Assembly: GCA_963662175.1 (NCBI GenBank)
Contig: OY759221.1
Coordinates: forward strand, 18,814,027 to 18,878,026
Direction: 5' to 3'
DNA length: 64,000 bases
From: Aradus depressus
Lineage: Eukaryota > Arthropoda > Insecta > Hemiptera > Aradidae
Shown here: one piece after another, positions 12,452 to 23,117 of the stretch
Layout of the letters: each line of letters starts with the position of its first letter
How positions within the stretch are numbered: the stretch's first letter is position 1
Program-made: the position numbers and the translations under genes
Notes under the pieces: model-generated
What the model was told of the DNA's origin: nothing
Database searches by the model: none
The model's input: the letters and a program-made list of their open reading frames with translations, nothing else

Positions 12452-12559
12452 TATGTCATTTGTACGTGAACCTCTTCTTATCCACTCATACTTGAAGCTA
12501 GTACTATGACAAACACTGAGCTATACAGTCATTTGTGTAATCTCCGAGTGTACTATGTA

Positions 12560-13215
12560 ACTGGCCTTGGATGTCTAAGTGTCTTGAAGGAGCTTAGTGC
12601 CTTAAAGAGCCTTCAATTGTCTTTAAGAACCAGATGGTCAAAAGGAACTTGAGTGTCTTCAATAACCATTGTTAATAACAAGGTACCCTTTTATATTTTA
12701 GGGCTTTATAATAAAGATATACAACCAGGTGGACTAAAGTGCTAATCTAGTAGAAAACAAATCCTGGCCTTTAATACAGTAGCGACTGAGCCCTAAAACA
12801 GGATTAAAAACGTTGGGGGCCAGCATTATAAAAGCACCAATGAAATACGTTGTTAGTAGCCCCAAATTGTGCTTATATTAAGTGTCCTAGAAGTGATAAG
12901 TCTCAAGGGGTTAGGTGCCTTAAAGGGCTTTAATGTCTTAAAAGGTATTTAATTGTCTTCAATAACCACTGTTAATAACCAGGCGACCTAAAAAAACTCA
13001 AGTATCTTAAAATGTCTTCAATAACCATTGTTAATAATATGGTGGTTATATATTTAAGATTATATAATATAAATATATAACCAGGTGAACTAAAATGACT
13101 TAAAGAGGTTAAGCGTCTTAAAGGGAACAAGTGGCACGCTAATCTAGTAGAAAACAACTTCTGGCCTCTAATACCTTAGCGATTGAGCCCAGAAACAGGA
13201 TTAAAAACCGTTGGG
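12560..13215. repeat. Diverged direct duplication, about 420 bp apart
   Basis: Blocks such as GTCTTCAATAACCATTGTTA, GCTAATCTAGTAGAAAACAA and ACAGGATTAAAAAC followed by GTTGGGGG occur once at 12640-12830 and again at 13010-13220. The copies differ by many substitutions and indels. Origin unknown. Confidence 0.65.
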
Positions 13216-13383
13216 GGTTAGCATCGTAGTACTTCACTAATGAAGTAACTGGTTACTCGCCTCCGAATTGTTCTGCTCACATTCCTCAGTACTTCATTAA
13301 ACTAAGGATTTAATCTTCCCTGCCTCCCAGAAGCTCTCTCAGCTTGTGAAAAATAAAACAAACCTTGAAACATATATACAGAC

Positions 13384-13528
13384 CTATGCCTCCATATCCT
13401 GAGCCTGATCCCTGCACATAGTGATCATCCTCTTCGTCGTCTCCCTTCCATCCTGACCCGGACCCTTGGATCACCAACGAGTCTGACTCCGGACTCCACT
13501 TGTCACTGCTTAGCCGACTCACCACCAC
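13384..13528 (-). CDS. Glypican exon with heparan sulfate attachment sites
   Basis: Acceptor GATATAG precedes GTGGTGGTG. The 48 codons run VVVSRLSSDKW, then two SGSG clusters (IQGSGSGWKGDDEEDD and VQGSGSGYGGI). Ser-Gly dipeptides next to acidic residues are the known consensus for glycosaminoglycan attachment, and in glypicans they lie just before the GPI signal, as here. The exon ends one base into a codon (ATA G), with donor GTCTGT, a weak site. The single G joins AT of the next exon to give Asp. A stronger-looking donor further on would break the frame of the next exon, so I prefer this one. Confidence 0.85.
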
Positions 13529-13884
13529 CTATATCAAACATTTAAATTATTATTATTATTATTAAATTGATGGGTTGTGTGACATCAAAGATATTCTGTT
13601 CACACCCTCGTATCATCTTCTCACAGAAAAGTTTCATAGTAATTTTTGCATATAAAGGATTTTTTCGATGATATTGTGACCTAGTCCAATACTGAAGATG
13701 GGAGCTCCCGAAAATTTTGAATTATTATGTAATTAAGTCTGTGAAATTACAAGATATTAATTACAAAATTACTACAGTATTATTAAAGTTTGAGTTTGTG
13801 ATATTTAAGGAGATTTCGAACAAAGTTGTATTTTTTCGTTGCAGTTCTTCTTACTTCTCACTTCATTTAAAAACTTTATAGTAA

Positions 13885-13924
13885 TTCACAATATATTTCG
13901 CTGGTTAGAGCATTGTCAAGTGTA
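13885..13924 (-). ncRNA. Hammerhead-like motif, U3/A8 variant core
   Basis: Mirror of the plus-strand motif at 13949-13988. Stem I is CAC with GUG (3 bp, followed by an A-A mismatch), the core is UUGACAA, stem II is GCU with AGC, then GAAA and stem III AUAUAU. Confidence 0.5.
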
Positions 13925-13986
13925 CAGGATACAGACTTATGACTTCTATACACTTGACAATGCTCTAACCAGCGAAATATATTGTG
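13887..13986. mobile_element. Family H palindrome, variant-core subfamily
   Basis: Perfect 38-bp inverted arms (13887-13924, 13949-13986) with a 24-bp spacer. Both arms fold as a hammerhead-like motif with the variant core UUGACAA, annotated separately. The outer sequence TATTGTGTATTTTA is shared with the 63.1-kb element. No target duplication could be defined. It lies in the glypican intron between the exons at 14.7 and 13.4 kb. Confidence 0.7.
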
Positions 13987-13988
13987 TA
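13949..13988 (+). ncRNA. Hammerhead-like motif, U3/A8 variant core
   Basis: Reading 5' to 3': stem I strand UACAC (13949-13953); core UUGACAA (13954-13960); stem II GCU / AGC with a 6-nt loop; GAA at 13974-13976; self-complementary stem III AUAUAU (13977-13982); predicted cleavage after U13983; then GUGUA closing a 5-bp stem I. Compared with the canonical CUGANGA, position 3 is U and position 8 is A. These two positions pair in the active fold, so the pair is conserved as U-A. Confidence 0.55.
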
Positions 13989-14151
13989 TTTTATATAAAT
14001 ATAGTGGAATTTTTCGACTTGTTCTAAGTATTTTATTCAGTAGTATTTACAATGAACTTCCACAAGATCTCCGGCGAAAACATCTCTAATTTTATAGTAA
14101 TTGTTTTGATGTAATTAAAAAATAAATAAAACAAAAATACACAATAAATGA

Positions 14152-14580
14152 AAAAAGTCGTCGCTGGATCACAGGCAATGTATGTCCCCAGAACGAATTA
14201 ACCAATTAACTTTTCGTTCACCCTCCAAAACCAGTCGACCGTTTGCGCTAATATTCAACAGTTACATAATGGCTCCTAAATTCTCATACTAAATTTTCTG
14301 TCTACAACTGCAGTTATTAGAGTTTTTGAGTTAAGCCTCCCCTAATCCTCCTTCACTTCGGTCGATTTGGCTGAAAACCGAATTTGTTGTCCTTATGAGG
14401 TTTTGCTCACACATATAAAATTTCGTGCCAATTCATATATTCCATCGGGCAGTTATTTGAGTTTTTATGTTAAGCCTTACCCCTAATCCCCCCCTTCCCT
14501 ATGGTAGATTTGGCTGAAAAACAATAGGTGATGTCCTTTTGGGGTTCTGGAGTCACATATAAAATTTCGTGTCGAGTTAA
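14152..14580 (-). mobile_element. Family T element, truncated
   Basis: On the minus strand the right-end signature (GTCGTCGCTGGATCACAG region, then TCCCCAGAACGAATTAA) leads into two internal units with GGCAGTTATTTGAGTTTTTA. The CTATACGAAGTATAG end is missing. Confidence 0.7.
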
Positions 14581-14653
14581 AGACCCAGCTAAGTCACAAT
14601 AACTAACGAACTATGATAAACTGTATATACATTTGCTGTATAGTGTATTATAC

Positions 14654-14780
14654 CTGTCGCATGTGTCTCAGTTTGTCACTGAGCTGTCGTACGTTCGTGT
14701 CAGGAGTTGTTTCAACCCAGACCAGCTCAGGGTTGTACTTCTGGGCGTCCAGACCTGGCCTCACCAGCGCCTTCGTGTAT
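14654..14780 (-). CDS. Glypican exon (YTK ... DKLRHMRQ)
   Basis: Acceptor CTGTTTCAG precedes a single A, which completes the GA left by the exon at 48663-48907 to give Glu (VGE|YTK). The following 42 codons contain YTKALVRPGLDAQKYNPEL and DKLRHMRQ. Glypicans have a conserved segment after CWNG with the pattern Y, NPE, then a K/R-rich helix before the glycosaminoglycan region. The exon ends in frame at CAG with donor GTATAAT, and the next exon begins in frame with GTGGTG. The order of exons on the minus strand matches the order of the protein. Confidence 0.88.
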
Positions 14781-14984
14781 CTGAAACAGAAAACGAAATA
14801 ATTTAATTACACTCCTCAAGGCCCCTTCCTTAATCTCGAACAGGACAGAGCATACGATATTATTATTATTATTTTCTCACTTAAGTATTATAGGCATAAC
14901 CGTGCAAATAAAGTGGATTTTTGCATTACATTTTTTTTTTTTTTTTAATATTCACATTTAAATAAAAATATCAGCATAGAACGC

Positions 14985-15450
14985 AACAAAAATGATTATA
15001 AAAAATATAAAGAAAAACTTGTTTTTGAATAGTATATATTTTATGTATAATATATAATTATAATATATTATACATAAAATATGTGGGAGTATTTTCGGTA
15101 TCGCTACCATCTTCAGCCACGACTTAACAAACACTAAATGGAAATTAAACAAGTTTATAATCCTAACTGTCCCTACAGTACAGAAACATTTCGAAACATG
15201 TAAAACATAAAAATAAATTGAAATCTTAATAATAAAGAAACATTTTAAAATAAAAGAAAAACTAAATAAATATTTCTTATATCATATATGTATATATTCA
15301 TACATATACTATATATCATATATATATATACTATTTGAAAAAAAAAAAAAATTGTATTTTTACAATATTTTCAAGAACGTATGTTTTTCTTTATATTTTT
15401 TATTAAGTGTTCCACAATATCTCTGCAAAAAATGTTAAGTATCATTAAAA
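14985..15450 (-). mobile_element. Family H element, single hammerhead arm
   Basis: Left end TATAAAGAAAAACTTG. Right end with the family tail GTTCCACAATATCTCTGCAA then AATGTTAAGTATCA (15409-15446). In between are one ribozyme arm and long AT-rich filler. The family tail word CTCTGCAAAAATGTTAA also bounds the 34-kb element. Target duplication not resolved in AT-rich flanks. Confidence 0.6.
15084..15119 (-). ncRNA. Hammerhead ribozyme, type I, short stem III
   Basis: Stem I UGG / CCC-A; core CUGAAGA; stem II GGUA with UACC and a GCGA tetraloop; GAAA; then AUACU. Stem III is AAUACU rather than the self-complementary AGUACU seen at 47.4 kb, so activity may be reduced. Confidence 0.65.
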
Positions 15451-15650
15451 ATTATTCTTACTGATCTTACTGATTTAAGACATCGCCAGCGAAAAACGTT
15501 AGAAATACTCCTGAGAGAAACTGTTGTGCATTGAAAAGGAGAGAGGTTTCAATTGGGTTTTCTGAGGTTACATTTTTAGTCAACCATGTGAGCAAGATAT
15601 TCTAGGCTAGTTAGTGAGTGTGAACTTTATAAATACATATATATAATAGA

Positions 15651-15690
15651 TTAGGTTAGGTTAGGTTTTATGGCTCAAGTTTGTTAATTG
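15651..15690 (-). mobile_element. SINE S1 tail remnant with TTAGG repeats
   Basis: TTAGGTTAGGTTAGGTTTTATGGCTCA matches the S1 3' end (minus strand), here with three TTAGG units. The rest of the SINE is gone. Confidence 0.5.
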
Positions 15691-15779
15691 AATTTTTTTT
15701 AAATTACGTGCACTTTCTTAAAAATTGCACGTCTTGAACTTTTGATATTTTTTTAGGGCCCTAAATTACTGTATAAATC

Positions 15780-15990
15780 AAAATTTAGTAAAAGACAAAA
15801 CAGATATAACGCAGGATGTCAAAAATAAGGTAGTCAGATATAATTTCTACGGGAAAGGTGGTAATTTTATTTGTTTATTGTATTATATGTTTAATTCTTT
15901 TATTAATTCAATAAATATTCAATAGAATTATTTTTATTTAATTTTACACAATTATTCATTTACCACAATTTAATATTGTATTTACTTTTT
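15780..15990. other. AT-rich DNA, no gene seen
   Basis: GATGTCAAAAATAAGGTAGT near 15816 resembles the left tail of the 63.6-kb family H element. Nothing else was recognised. Confidence 0.35.
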
Positions 15991-16082
15991 GGCTCGCCAA
16001 CATAGCATCACACACACACTCACACTCTCTTCTATTATATATCATCTGTTAACCTTTTCCTCTCCTGATGTTTTGTTAGTTA

Positions 16083-16328
16083 TTTTGACTCATGGCCGGG
16101 CTTTAACTACGAGGTCATATCGCCTACTACCAGAGCGCTCTTTCGTCACTCTGATGGACATGAGCCCAACACTACTGTGGCAGTCCTAAATTTTGCCTAC
16201 TCTAAATTTTTATTTAGGCAGGGGTCTTTAATGAGTACCTGACATCGTACAGGCTCGGGATCATCGCTTAACGTCCCATCCGAAGGACGGCGTTCTTAAG
16301 TTTATTTTACCTCCCAGATAAAATAAAT
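16083..16328 (-). mobile_element. SINE family S1, 5'-truncated
   Basis: Runs from the GGCCGGGCTTTAACTACGAG tail to the ACCTCCCAGATAAAATAAA hairpin. The tRNA-like head is missing and family T sequence follows at once. Confidence 0.8.
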
Positions 16329-16347
16329 TAAGAAAGCAGAAATGAAA

Positions 16348-16590
16348 TGTACTTCCCCATAACGAAGGTTAACTGTTGACTTAGATTGGGGCTTCTGAAA
16401 CCTAATACTAAATATTAAGTCAATTCATTATATTGGCAGTTATTAGGGTTCTTGAGTTGAGCACCCTCCCCTAAACCCCACTTTCTCTTTGGCAGATTTC
16501 GCTGAAAATTAATAGGTGCCATCCTTATAGAATTTTGAATTCAAATATGAAATTTCATGACGACAGTTATTGTTTTTTTTTTGTGTTGTC

Positions 16591-16621
<31 letters not shown>

Positions 16622-16790
16622 ATCGTCTGCCTTCCCTTAGACCGATTTGCCTGAAAATCAATTGGTCTCATATTTATAGGGTTTTGAATATGGATACAAA
16701 ATTTCATGTCGATATATTCATTCTATCAGGAATTACGGTGTACGCAGACAGGAGTTTTTTTATTTTATTTTAGGTATCAGGGGATCGGAA
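16348..16790 (-). mobile_element. Family T element with long poly-C
   Basis: Internal units on the minus strand. Where the family has CTCCCCCTAATCCCCC, this copy has a run of about 31 C (16591-16621). The unit then passes into the triplicated block at 16558-17740. Confidence 0.65.
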
Positions 16791-17740
16791 AAACAATGAA
16801 ATTCCATTCAATTCCATTGCATATAACTACTAGGGTGGTCGTAATAAGTAAAAAGTTCGATTTTTCAAAGTCCCCATCCAAATTCTTGCGTAGTTTGACG
16901 AAAAAAATGTTTGTGAATTTTTTCAGATTTTTGTGAATGAATTAACCTGGCCCTGTGTGACGACAGTTATTGTTTTTTTTTTGTGTTAAGACGGGGGGTC
17001 TTAACACAAAGGGCCCCCCCCCCCCCCCCCATCGTCTGCCTTCCCTTAGACCGATTTGGCTGAAAATCAATTGGTCTCATATTTATAGGGTTTTGAATAT
17101 GGATACAAAATTTCATGTCGATATATTCATTCTATCAGGAATTACGGTGTACGCAGACAGGAGTTTTTTTATTTTAATTTAGGTATCAGGGGATCGGAAA
17201 AACAATGAAATTCCATTCAATTCCATTGCATATAACTACTAGGGTGGTCGTAAAAAGTAAAAAGTTCGATTTTTCAAAGTCCCCATCCAAATTCTTGCGT
17301 AGTTTGACGAAAAAATTTTTTGTGAATTTTTTCAGATTTTTGTGAATGAATGAACCTGGCCCTGTGTGACGACAGTTATTGTTTTTTTTTTGTGTTAAGA
17401 CCCCCCCATCGTCTGCCTTCCCTTAGACCGATTTGGCTGAAAATCAATTGGTCTCATATTTATAGGGTTTTGAATATGGATACAAAATTTCATGTCGATA
17501 TATTCATTCTATCAGGAATTACGGTGTTTGCAGACAGGAGTTTTTTTATTTTATTTTAGGTATCAGGGGATCGGAAAAACAATGAAATTCCATTCAATTC
17601 CATTGCATATAACTACTTGGGTGGTCGTAAAAAGTAAAAAGTTCGATTTTTCAAAGTCCCCATCCAAATTCTTGCGTAGTTTGACGAAAAAAATTTTTGT
17701 GAATTTTTTCAGATTTTTGTGAATGAATTAACCTGGCCCT
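16558..17740 (+). repeat. Tandem triplication, about 409-bp unit
   Basis: Units start at GACGACAGTTATTG (about 16559, 16959, 17368) and end at CCTGGCCCTGTG. Each unit holds a family T piece, a poly-C tract (31, 14 and 7 C) and the left end of the palindromic MITE (GGGTGGTCGTAAAAAG). Only the third unit continues into the complete MITE. The units are nearly identical, so the duplication is recent. Confidence 0.85.
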
Positions 17741-18265
17741 GTGGGCGGTCAAAGTTTAACACGTGTTTTAAATGGGGTTTTTGAACATTTACATATTTTT
17801 AAGTGTAGGTCTTAGTATTTTTAATATAAAAATCTAAAAATACATGGATTATGGGTTTTCGGGGTCGCTGAAAACGAATTTCATATTAAAAAAATTTTTT
17901 TGACAGTCACATTTCCCAAAAAACTCGTACAAAAATTGACGAAAATGATAAAAATTTTCGAATCGATGATTCATTTTAATGAATTATTAATTTTTTAATA
18001 TGAAATTCGTTTTCAGCGACCCCGAAAACCCATAATCCATGTATTTTTAGATTTTTATATTAAAAATACTAAGACCTACACTTAAAAATATGTAAATGTT
18101 CAAAAACCCCATTTAAAACACGTGTTAAACTTTGACCGCCCACAGGGCCAGGTTAATTCATTCGAAAAAATCTGAAAAAATTCACAAAATTTTTTTTCGT
18201 CAAACTACACAAGACTTTGGATGGGGACTTTGAAAAAACGAACTTTTTACTTTTTACGACCACCC
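17619..18265. mobile_element. Palindromic MITE, 647 bp
   Basis: Terminal inverted repeats GGGTGGTCGTAAAAAGTAAA at both ends, next to TA on the right and a mutated TT on the left. The inner parts of the arms (about 150 bp from GGGCGGTCAAAG inward) are identical on both sides around a spacer at 17897-17988. Non-coding. The TA target suggests Tc1/mariner-type mobilisation (inference). Confidence 0.8.
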
Positions 18266-18289
18266 TAATAACTACCCTTAGATTTGAGG

Positions 18290-18605
18290 GTGGTTTGAGG
18301 TAAGTTTAACGCTATTGCGGATCTGAGAGTTGGCTCTCATCTAAAGTAGCAAAGTGAGCAGAAGGGAGAACCACTCTATTTCACGGTAGTTGAATCTTCT
18401 TTTAGCCCCCAACACAGACAGCTGCACAAACCCTGAAGGTCTGCTTCCCCACAGGAATAGCAGCGGTCTCTGTGACACCAGCAACTGGATAGTGTTCCGA
18501 ATATTCAAGATACGTGCATAATGCAGTTGGAGCAAGAAGATGGAGTCACGGTCGGGTCAAGAAAAGTTGGGACCCGTATATTTTCGTAGCCAGTCACTAG
18601 TCTAA
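18290..18605. other. Low-copy sequence, no assignable gene
   Basis: Higher GC content than its surroundings. A 64-codon minus-strand open frame (18341-18535) exists but shows no motif I recognise. It could be a decayed transposon coding piece. Confidence 0.3.
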
Positions 18606-18612
18606 AAACGTA

Positions 18613-19735
18613 TTACTTCTCCAACTATACGAAGTATAGGGAAAGTTGTGCAATCGGTCAAAAATTCGATGCGAAGTTTTCAACGGAATTTCATGTTTTC
18701 CGACCTCTAGATTCCAAATATCAAAAAAAAAAAAACTGTCTGTCAGTGAACACGATAACTCCCAATAGAATGAATGTATCGACACAAAATTTTATATGTG
18801 AATCCAGAACCCTCTAACACAGCTATTATTTTTCAGCCAAATCGACCAAAAAGAAGGGGGGGATTAGGGGGGAGGCTCAACAAAAAAATTTTAATAACTG
18901 TCGATAGAATAAATATATCGACATGAAATTTTATATGTGTGACCAAAACTTCTTAAGGGCAACACCTATCAATTTTCAGCGGAATCAGGAGAAGAGAAGG
19001 GGGAATCAGAGGGGGCCCAACTCAAAAACCCCAATAACTGCCGATGTAATGAATCTATTGACACAAAATTTAGTAGGAGAATTTAGAAGCTCCTATGTAA
19101 GGCCTGGGGCACACTTGCAATTTTCAGTTGAGTAACTGTTTGATTGCATGTTTGTGTCATATGAAGTGCAATGGACCTGCGCAACTACAACTGATTAACC
19201 AGTTGCAGCAACTAAACAGTTTGTGGTCTGGCTCAAACTTTTTAGTTGCATCTAGTTGCACAAACATCTTGTGACACATTGGATTGAATGGTGGTAAGCT
19301 CATTTGCAATCAAACAGTTGCAGGTTGTACAGATGTAGTTCTAGATTCACAACATTTGCAAATATTCCTACCACAAAATGGAAGGTGAGTAAACTTTTAA
19401 AACATTTTAATTATTATTTTTTATTAATAATATGATTAATAATATTCCGCGGAAATACATTTACATTTTATTCCAGAAGATGACATTTTTCTGACTGAAA
19501 AACCAGTTAACTCTCTGAAGTCCATCTCGCAACTACTAATTCCATCCCCATGTGTGCCCATACATAGCAACCAAACTTTTTAGTTGCTCTTTAGTTGCAG
19601 TAGTGTGCCCAAAACCATGCAACTGCGACTAAACAGTTGTTAAACTGAAAATTGCAAGTGTGTCCCAGGCCTAAGTCAACTATTTCAATGGTTTTGGAGC
19701 GGGAGCGAAAAATTAATTGATTAAGATTGTATAAT
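18613..19735 (+). mobile_element. Family T element interrupted by a Harbinger-like MITE
   Basis: Starts ACTTCTCCAACTATACGAAG and has at least three internal units (CTGTCGATAGAATAAATATA; ACTGCCGATGTAATGAATCT). At TATGTAA it is interrupted at 19101-19671, then resumes as TAAGTCAACTATTTC. It ends at ATTAATTGATTAA without its right-end hairpin. Confidence 0.8.
19101..19671. mobile_element. PIF/Harbinger-like MITE, 571 bp, TAA duplication
   Basis: Inverted repeats GGCCTGGGGCACACTTGCAA (left) and GGCCTGGGACACACTTGCAA (right, inverted), about 32 bp long. TAA is duplicated at 19098-19100 and 19672-19674. The uninterrupted family T sequence ATGTAAGTCAACTATT confirms the exact boundaries. The inside has many AGTTGC/GCAACT words. 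A TWA target duplication is characteristic of PIF/Harbinger. Confidence 0.85.
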
Positions 19736-19846
19736 ATGTCCGCGTTTCTGAACTTGGATGTTATAAAAAATATTGATTGAAAGAACCAATTTAATCTTGT
19801 AAAATAATGTTAAAATACTCATTTTTATAGGTTATTCTTGTTCCAG

Positions 19847-19913
19847 TATCCAGTATACATGAAAACAGAGACCCGGAGGGGCAGAAAGTATTTGAAATTC
19901 ACTGTACGGGAAG
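19847..19913 (+). CDS. Candidate exon of an unidentified gene
   Basis: A 67-bp open stretch with an acceptor (TTCTTGTTCCAG) and a consensus donor (GAAG then GTAAGT). It would encode YPVYMKTETRRGRKYLKFTV plus RE, ending one base into a codon. That phase fits the candidate exon at 23299-23435. It lies in the long glypican intron on the opposite strand, so it would be a nested gene. No family was recognised with confidence. It could also be a chance open frame. Confidence 0.35.
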
Positions 19914-20129
19914 GTAAGTCTGCAGGTTCTTTGAACAACCTCAAGATGGTAAATAGAAAGAGAAAATATAGACTCCTTGTGAATTTCAAATATTTGAACG
20001 TCCCTGGAGGTCTAAGCTTTCTTGGCTCAGCAGAACAACGGCAGAGAAAAAAAGAGGACTACATAATAAGATTCTTTATAACGAGATAATACACCTGCCT
20101 AAGACAAGTCAACAAAAGAAATGTAAGTA

Positions 20130-20410
20130 CTTCCCCAACATAAAATAGTCGGTGAATCATCGACAATATACTTCATTAGAACAAATTAATCATATAAGTT
20201 AATCGTTAAAGCGATAGTTGACTTACAAAGTGGCTCCTAAATTGAATTGATAAATTCATTACATCGGCAGTTATCAGAGTTTTTGAGTTGAGCCCCCACC
20301 CCTGAACCCCCCCCCCCCCCCCCCTTCCCTTCGGCCGATTTCACTGACATTTAACAGGTATAGTCCTCATAGAGTTTTTACGTTAAATATGAAATTTCAT
20401 GTCGATACAT
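20130..20410 (-). mobile_element. Family T fragment
   Basis: Right-end signature (GTCGGTGAATCATCGAC) followed by an internal unit with a C run (about 20308-20323) and ATTTCATGTCGATACATTCA. It is cut off by the LINE fragment that starts near 20425. Confidence 0.65.
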
Positions 20411-20424
20411 TCACTAAATCGTCA

Positions 20425-20805
20425 GGACATGGTCCGTTCAATAGACACCTACACACTGTGGGAGTCAAAGACAGTCCTACCTGCGATAGATGTGGGGAAG
20501 AAGACGAAACGGCGGCAGACTTCCTGGACATCTGCTCGGGATATACGCGAATAAGATTTCGCATCTTTGGTGGAGATGTAATCGCAGAGGAGGAGTTTAG
20601 AAGATTGGACTATCAGAGCATTCTCAGGTTCATTAAGGAAACTGGGAGACTGAGCACTTCATGAAGGGCTTGGTTTAGATAGTATAAGTATAAACATACA
20701 GGTAATATAATAAGGGGGAAGCCCAGCGCTTCCAGGGAAGGGATAAGAGCACTGGATGCTTAGGTCCCTAGGTCCCAACACCAGCCCACCACATATATAT
20801 ATATC
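20425..20805 (+). pseudogene. 5'-truncated LINE, C-terminal end and 3' UTR
   Basis: The open part encodes NRHLHTVGVKDSPTCDRCGE, then EDETAADFLDICSGY and RFIKETGRLSTS, ending TGA at 20664. A Cys-x2-Cys...His/Asp...Cys cluster after RNase H is typical of Jockey/I-group non-LTR retrotransposons. The usual His is Asp here (AADF); the 51-kb copy keeps AAHF. A 3' UTR shared with the 51-kb copy follows (GGGGGAAGCCCAGCGCTTCC) and the element ends in a (TA)n tail at 20794. The 5' end is truncated, as is usual for LINE insertions. Confidence 0.75.
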
Positions 20806-21109
20806 TCGGGTGTTTGAGCAAAAGGGCTTAAGTCAGAATAAGTCTTGTGATCATAAGGACAAGTGCATTTAAATATTTTTACTAAATGTAACAGATTGTT
20901 GGAATATTTTATTTTATATTTAATACTTTTATAGAAATAATATTTCAAGTAACATAAATGTGCTTTACCTGATTTGCAGGCATTTTTCAAACCTTCAGAA
21001 ATTCCCCTCCTAAAATTCAGATTTGCTGACTTTACTAGCCCTTTTGCCCAAACGCCCGAGATATATTCTTGAAATAGACAATATTTTTTTAAAAGACCGA
21101 CTGGTTTCA

Positions 21110-21190
21110 TCGGTAAAGAGAAAAGTTAATTGATTAATTCGTTCTGGGGAAGTACACTGCCAATGATTCCCCGTCGACTTTTTTTTCTAT
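21110..21190 (+). mobile_element. Family T right-end fragment
   Basis: AAAAGTTAATTGATTAATTC, GGGGAAGTACACTGCC and a T run, as at the right end of other copies. Confidence 0.6.
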
Positions 21191-22975
21191 ATTTGTTGAC
21201 GACAAATTTTTGAAAGGACTAGGACCTGGTTGAGGGTGGATTGTACTACAAGTGGGGCTGAAGGAGTGGGGGCGCCAGTTTGTCTGGCTTATTAGAGTCT
21301 CCACAGTGGGAGCTCTTAGCACGAACCCAGACCACAGCTAGATCGATACACCCCTCTGATCCACTGTCAGTTGGTTAGTATTGTCTACGTTAGTTACTAG
21401 TCACTAGTCGCCACCCACTACCAATAGCTAACTGTACACACAGGTTAATGTATTGTGATAATTAATAAAAAAATGTAAAATAAAATAAATATATAAATAA
21501 TAATTTAATTAATAATAAATAAACAAATAATAGATATTAAATATAATTAAATAATAAATTACCACATTTCCTGTAGAAATTATAGCAGGTCTTCTACTAA
21601 ATTTTGATTTCTACAGTAATTTCCGAAAAGGGCCTTAAAGAAATATCGAAAGAACAAGACTTTCTTCAAAATTGCACCTATTTAAAAACAATTTTATTAT
21701 TTATTTATTTATATATTTACAACGGCATAACATTTGCTATTAGCATTTGCGATAAATAGTGCAGTGTCAGGTGCGTGGCTGTACTGCTGAGGTACGTGAC
21801 CGAAGAGGAGTCCAGGCTAGTCCTGGAGCAGGTCCCTCTGCCATATCCGCTTGAGGCGTCGTGGTGGATTTGTGGGGAGGGTGATTGTAGATAATTCTTG
21901 TATAAGTGGATTGGCGTGATGATGGAGTTTGTCGTGAAAAGTTTGATATCATGTCTTGATAACAGAGGGTACAAATGGGATGTTGAGGTCATTATGTAAT
22001 GTGAGGTTGGAAACGTAAAACGGCGCATTGGCAGTGTGGCGTAGTATAATGGATTGTATTGACTGAAGACGTTGTATGTTTGATTTTTTGGCTGATCCCC
22101 TAAAAACAATTTAATTCACAAATTTTTCATTTGGATTTCTTCTAAATTTACTAAAGAGATGCCATCTTGTTTCTTTTTTTTTAATGTTAAATCTAATCCA
22201 AAGGTATAAATTATCTTAATGGGTTCACAGGGAAATGAATAGCATAGAATAAGAGAACAAATATTGGGTTTATTTACTTACCTACATTATAAACATAATA
22301 AAAATATCAATATGAAATAAAAAATCAAATTACAATAAAAATCTTACAAACTAATTTCTACATCTACTTTAGTCTCTTTTCTTTTAAGAAGATCTCAAAG
22401 GAAGAGAGGAATACATGGGGAGAAAAAAAATTGTAAAAGTAAGGTTCTATTAATGAATGAACAAAATAAAAAATATGACAAATAAAGCACTTTTTATTGT
22501 ACACATATATTGTCTAATTCAGACAACATGAATGATCAGTATATAGTCACTTATGTCTGAGTAGTATTAGTGTGTAGTACTAACTTTTTAGAAGTTCAGC
22601 CATAGCGGCCGTTCCGTGACTCCACATGCTTGTCTCTTGTCCCCCTCACTATTCTGAAGGAAGTGGCCCTAATCATAGTGTTGCTTGCTCTCAATATCGT
22701 GTCACATGAAAGACTGACAACTCACGTCTCACATCGTTGCGTGTATATTTTAATAACTATACTTGTTTGAGTATTGATGTAATGTCAACTATGCCATTCC
22801 ATTTTCTTCCCTGTTTTCTCATGGGAATAATTTAACCATTTGTCAGAGACGACTCGCGAGTAAATCTTTTTGTAAATCTTCAGCATGAGAATTCTCCAAG
22901 AAAATAGACAGTTCATTCCACAGGGGATGTGTTCACATTGGGGATTGTATAATATTGTAAATCCGCTCACTTACT
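21191..22975. other. Low-copy sequence, no assignable gene
   Basis: The segment 21770-21910 has coding-like composition on both strands. The plus frame runs VTEEESRLVLEQVPLPYPLE. A longer minus frame covers 21717-22109. Neither has splice context good enough to call. The remainder is AT-rich. Confidence 0.3.
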
Positions 22976-23018
22976 AGATGTGCGTTTGAACATCCACATA
23001 CTTAATTGTACTCTACAG

Positions 23019-23117
23019 GAAGGGTTGGTTGTCGCTCCTCGACCTATGGTCATACGGTCTTCTAAGAATCCGGCTTTACCTCAGACCAGCCAGCAGATAC
23101 CCGAAGTGTCAATCAAG
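23019..23117 (+). other. Exon-like block, duplicated acceptor region
   Basis: Preceded by TGTACTCTACAG and followed by GTAAAT, open for 33 codons (EGLVVAPRPMVIRSS and onward). The sequence around its acceptor recurs 280 bp downstream, before 23299. The piece TTTACCTCAGACCAGCCA is also found near 26350. It could be a duplicated exon or a fragment of a repeat. Confidence 0.3.

Noticed and set aside
16591..16621. Poly-C tract as a functional G-quadruplex element
   Set aside because: It is a length-variable expansion of a C-rich position in family T; no conserved spacing of G runs.
21717..22109. 130-residue minus-strand open frame
   Set aside because: No recognisable motif; the opposite strand is also open over part of it; no splice or start support.
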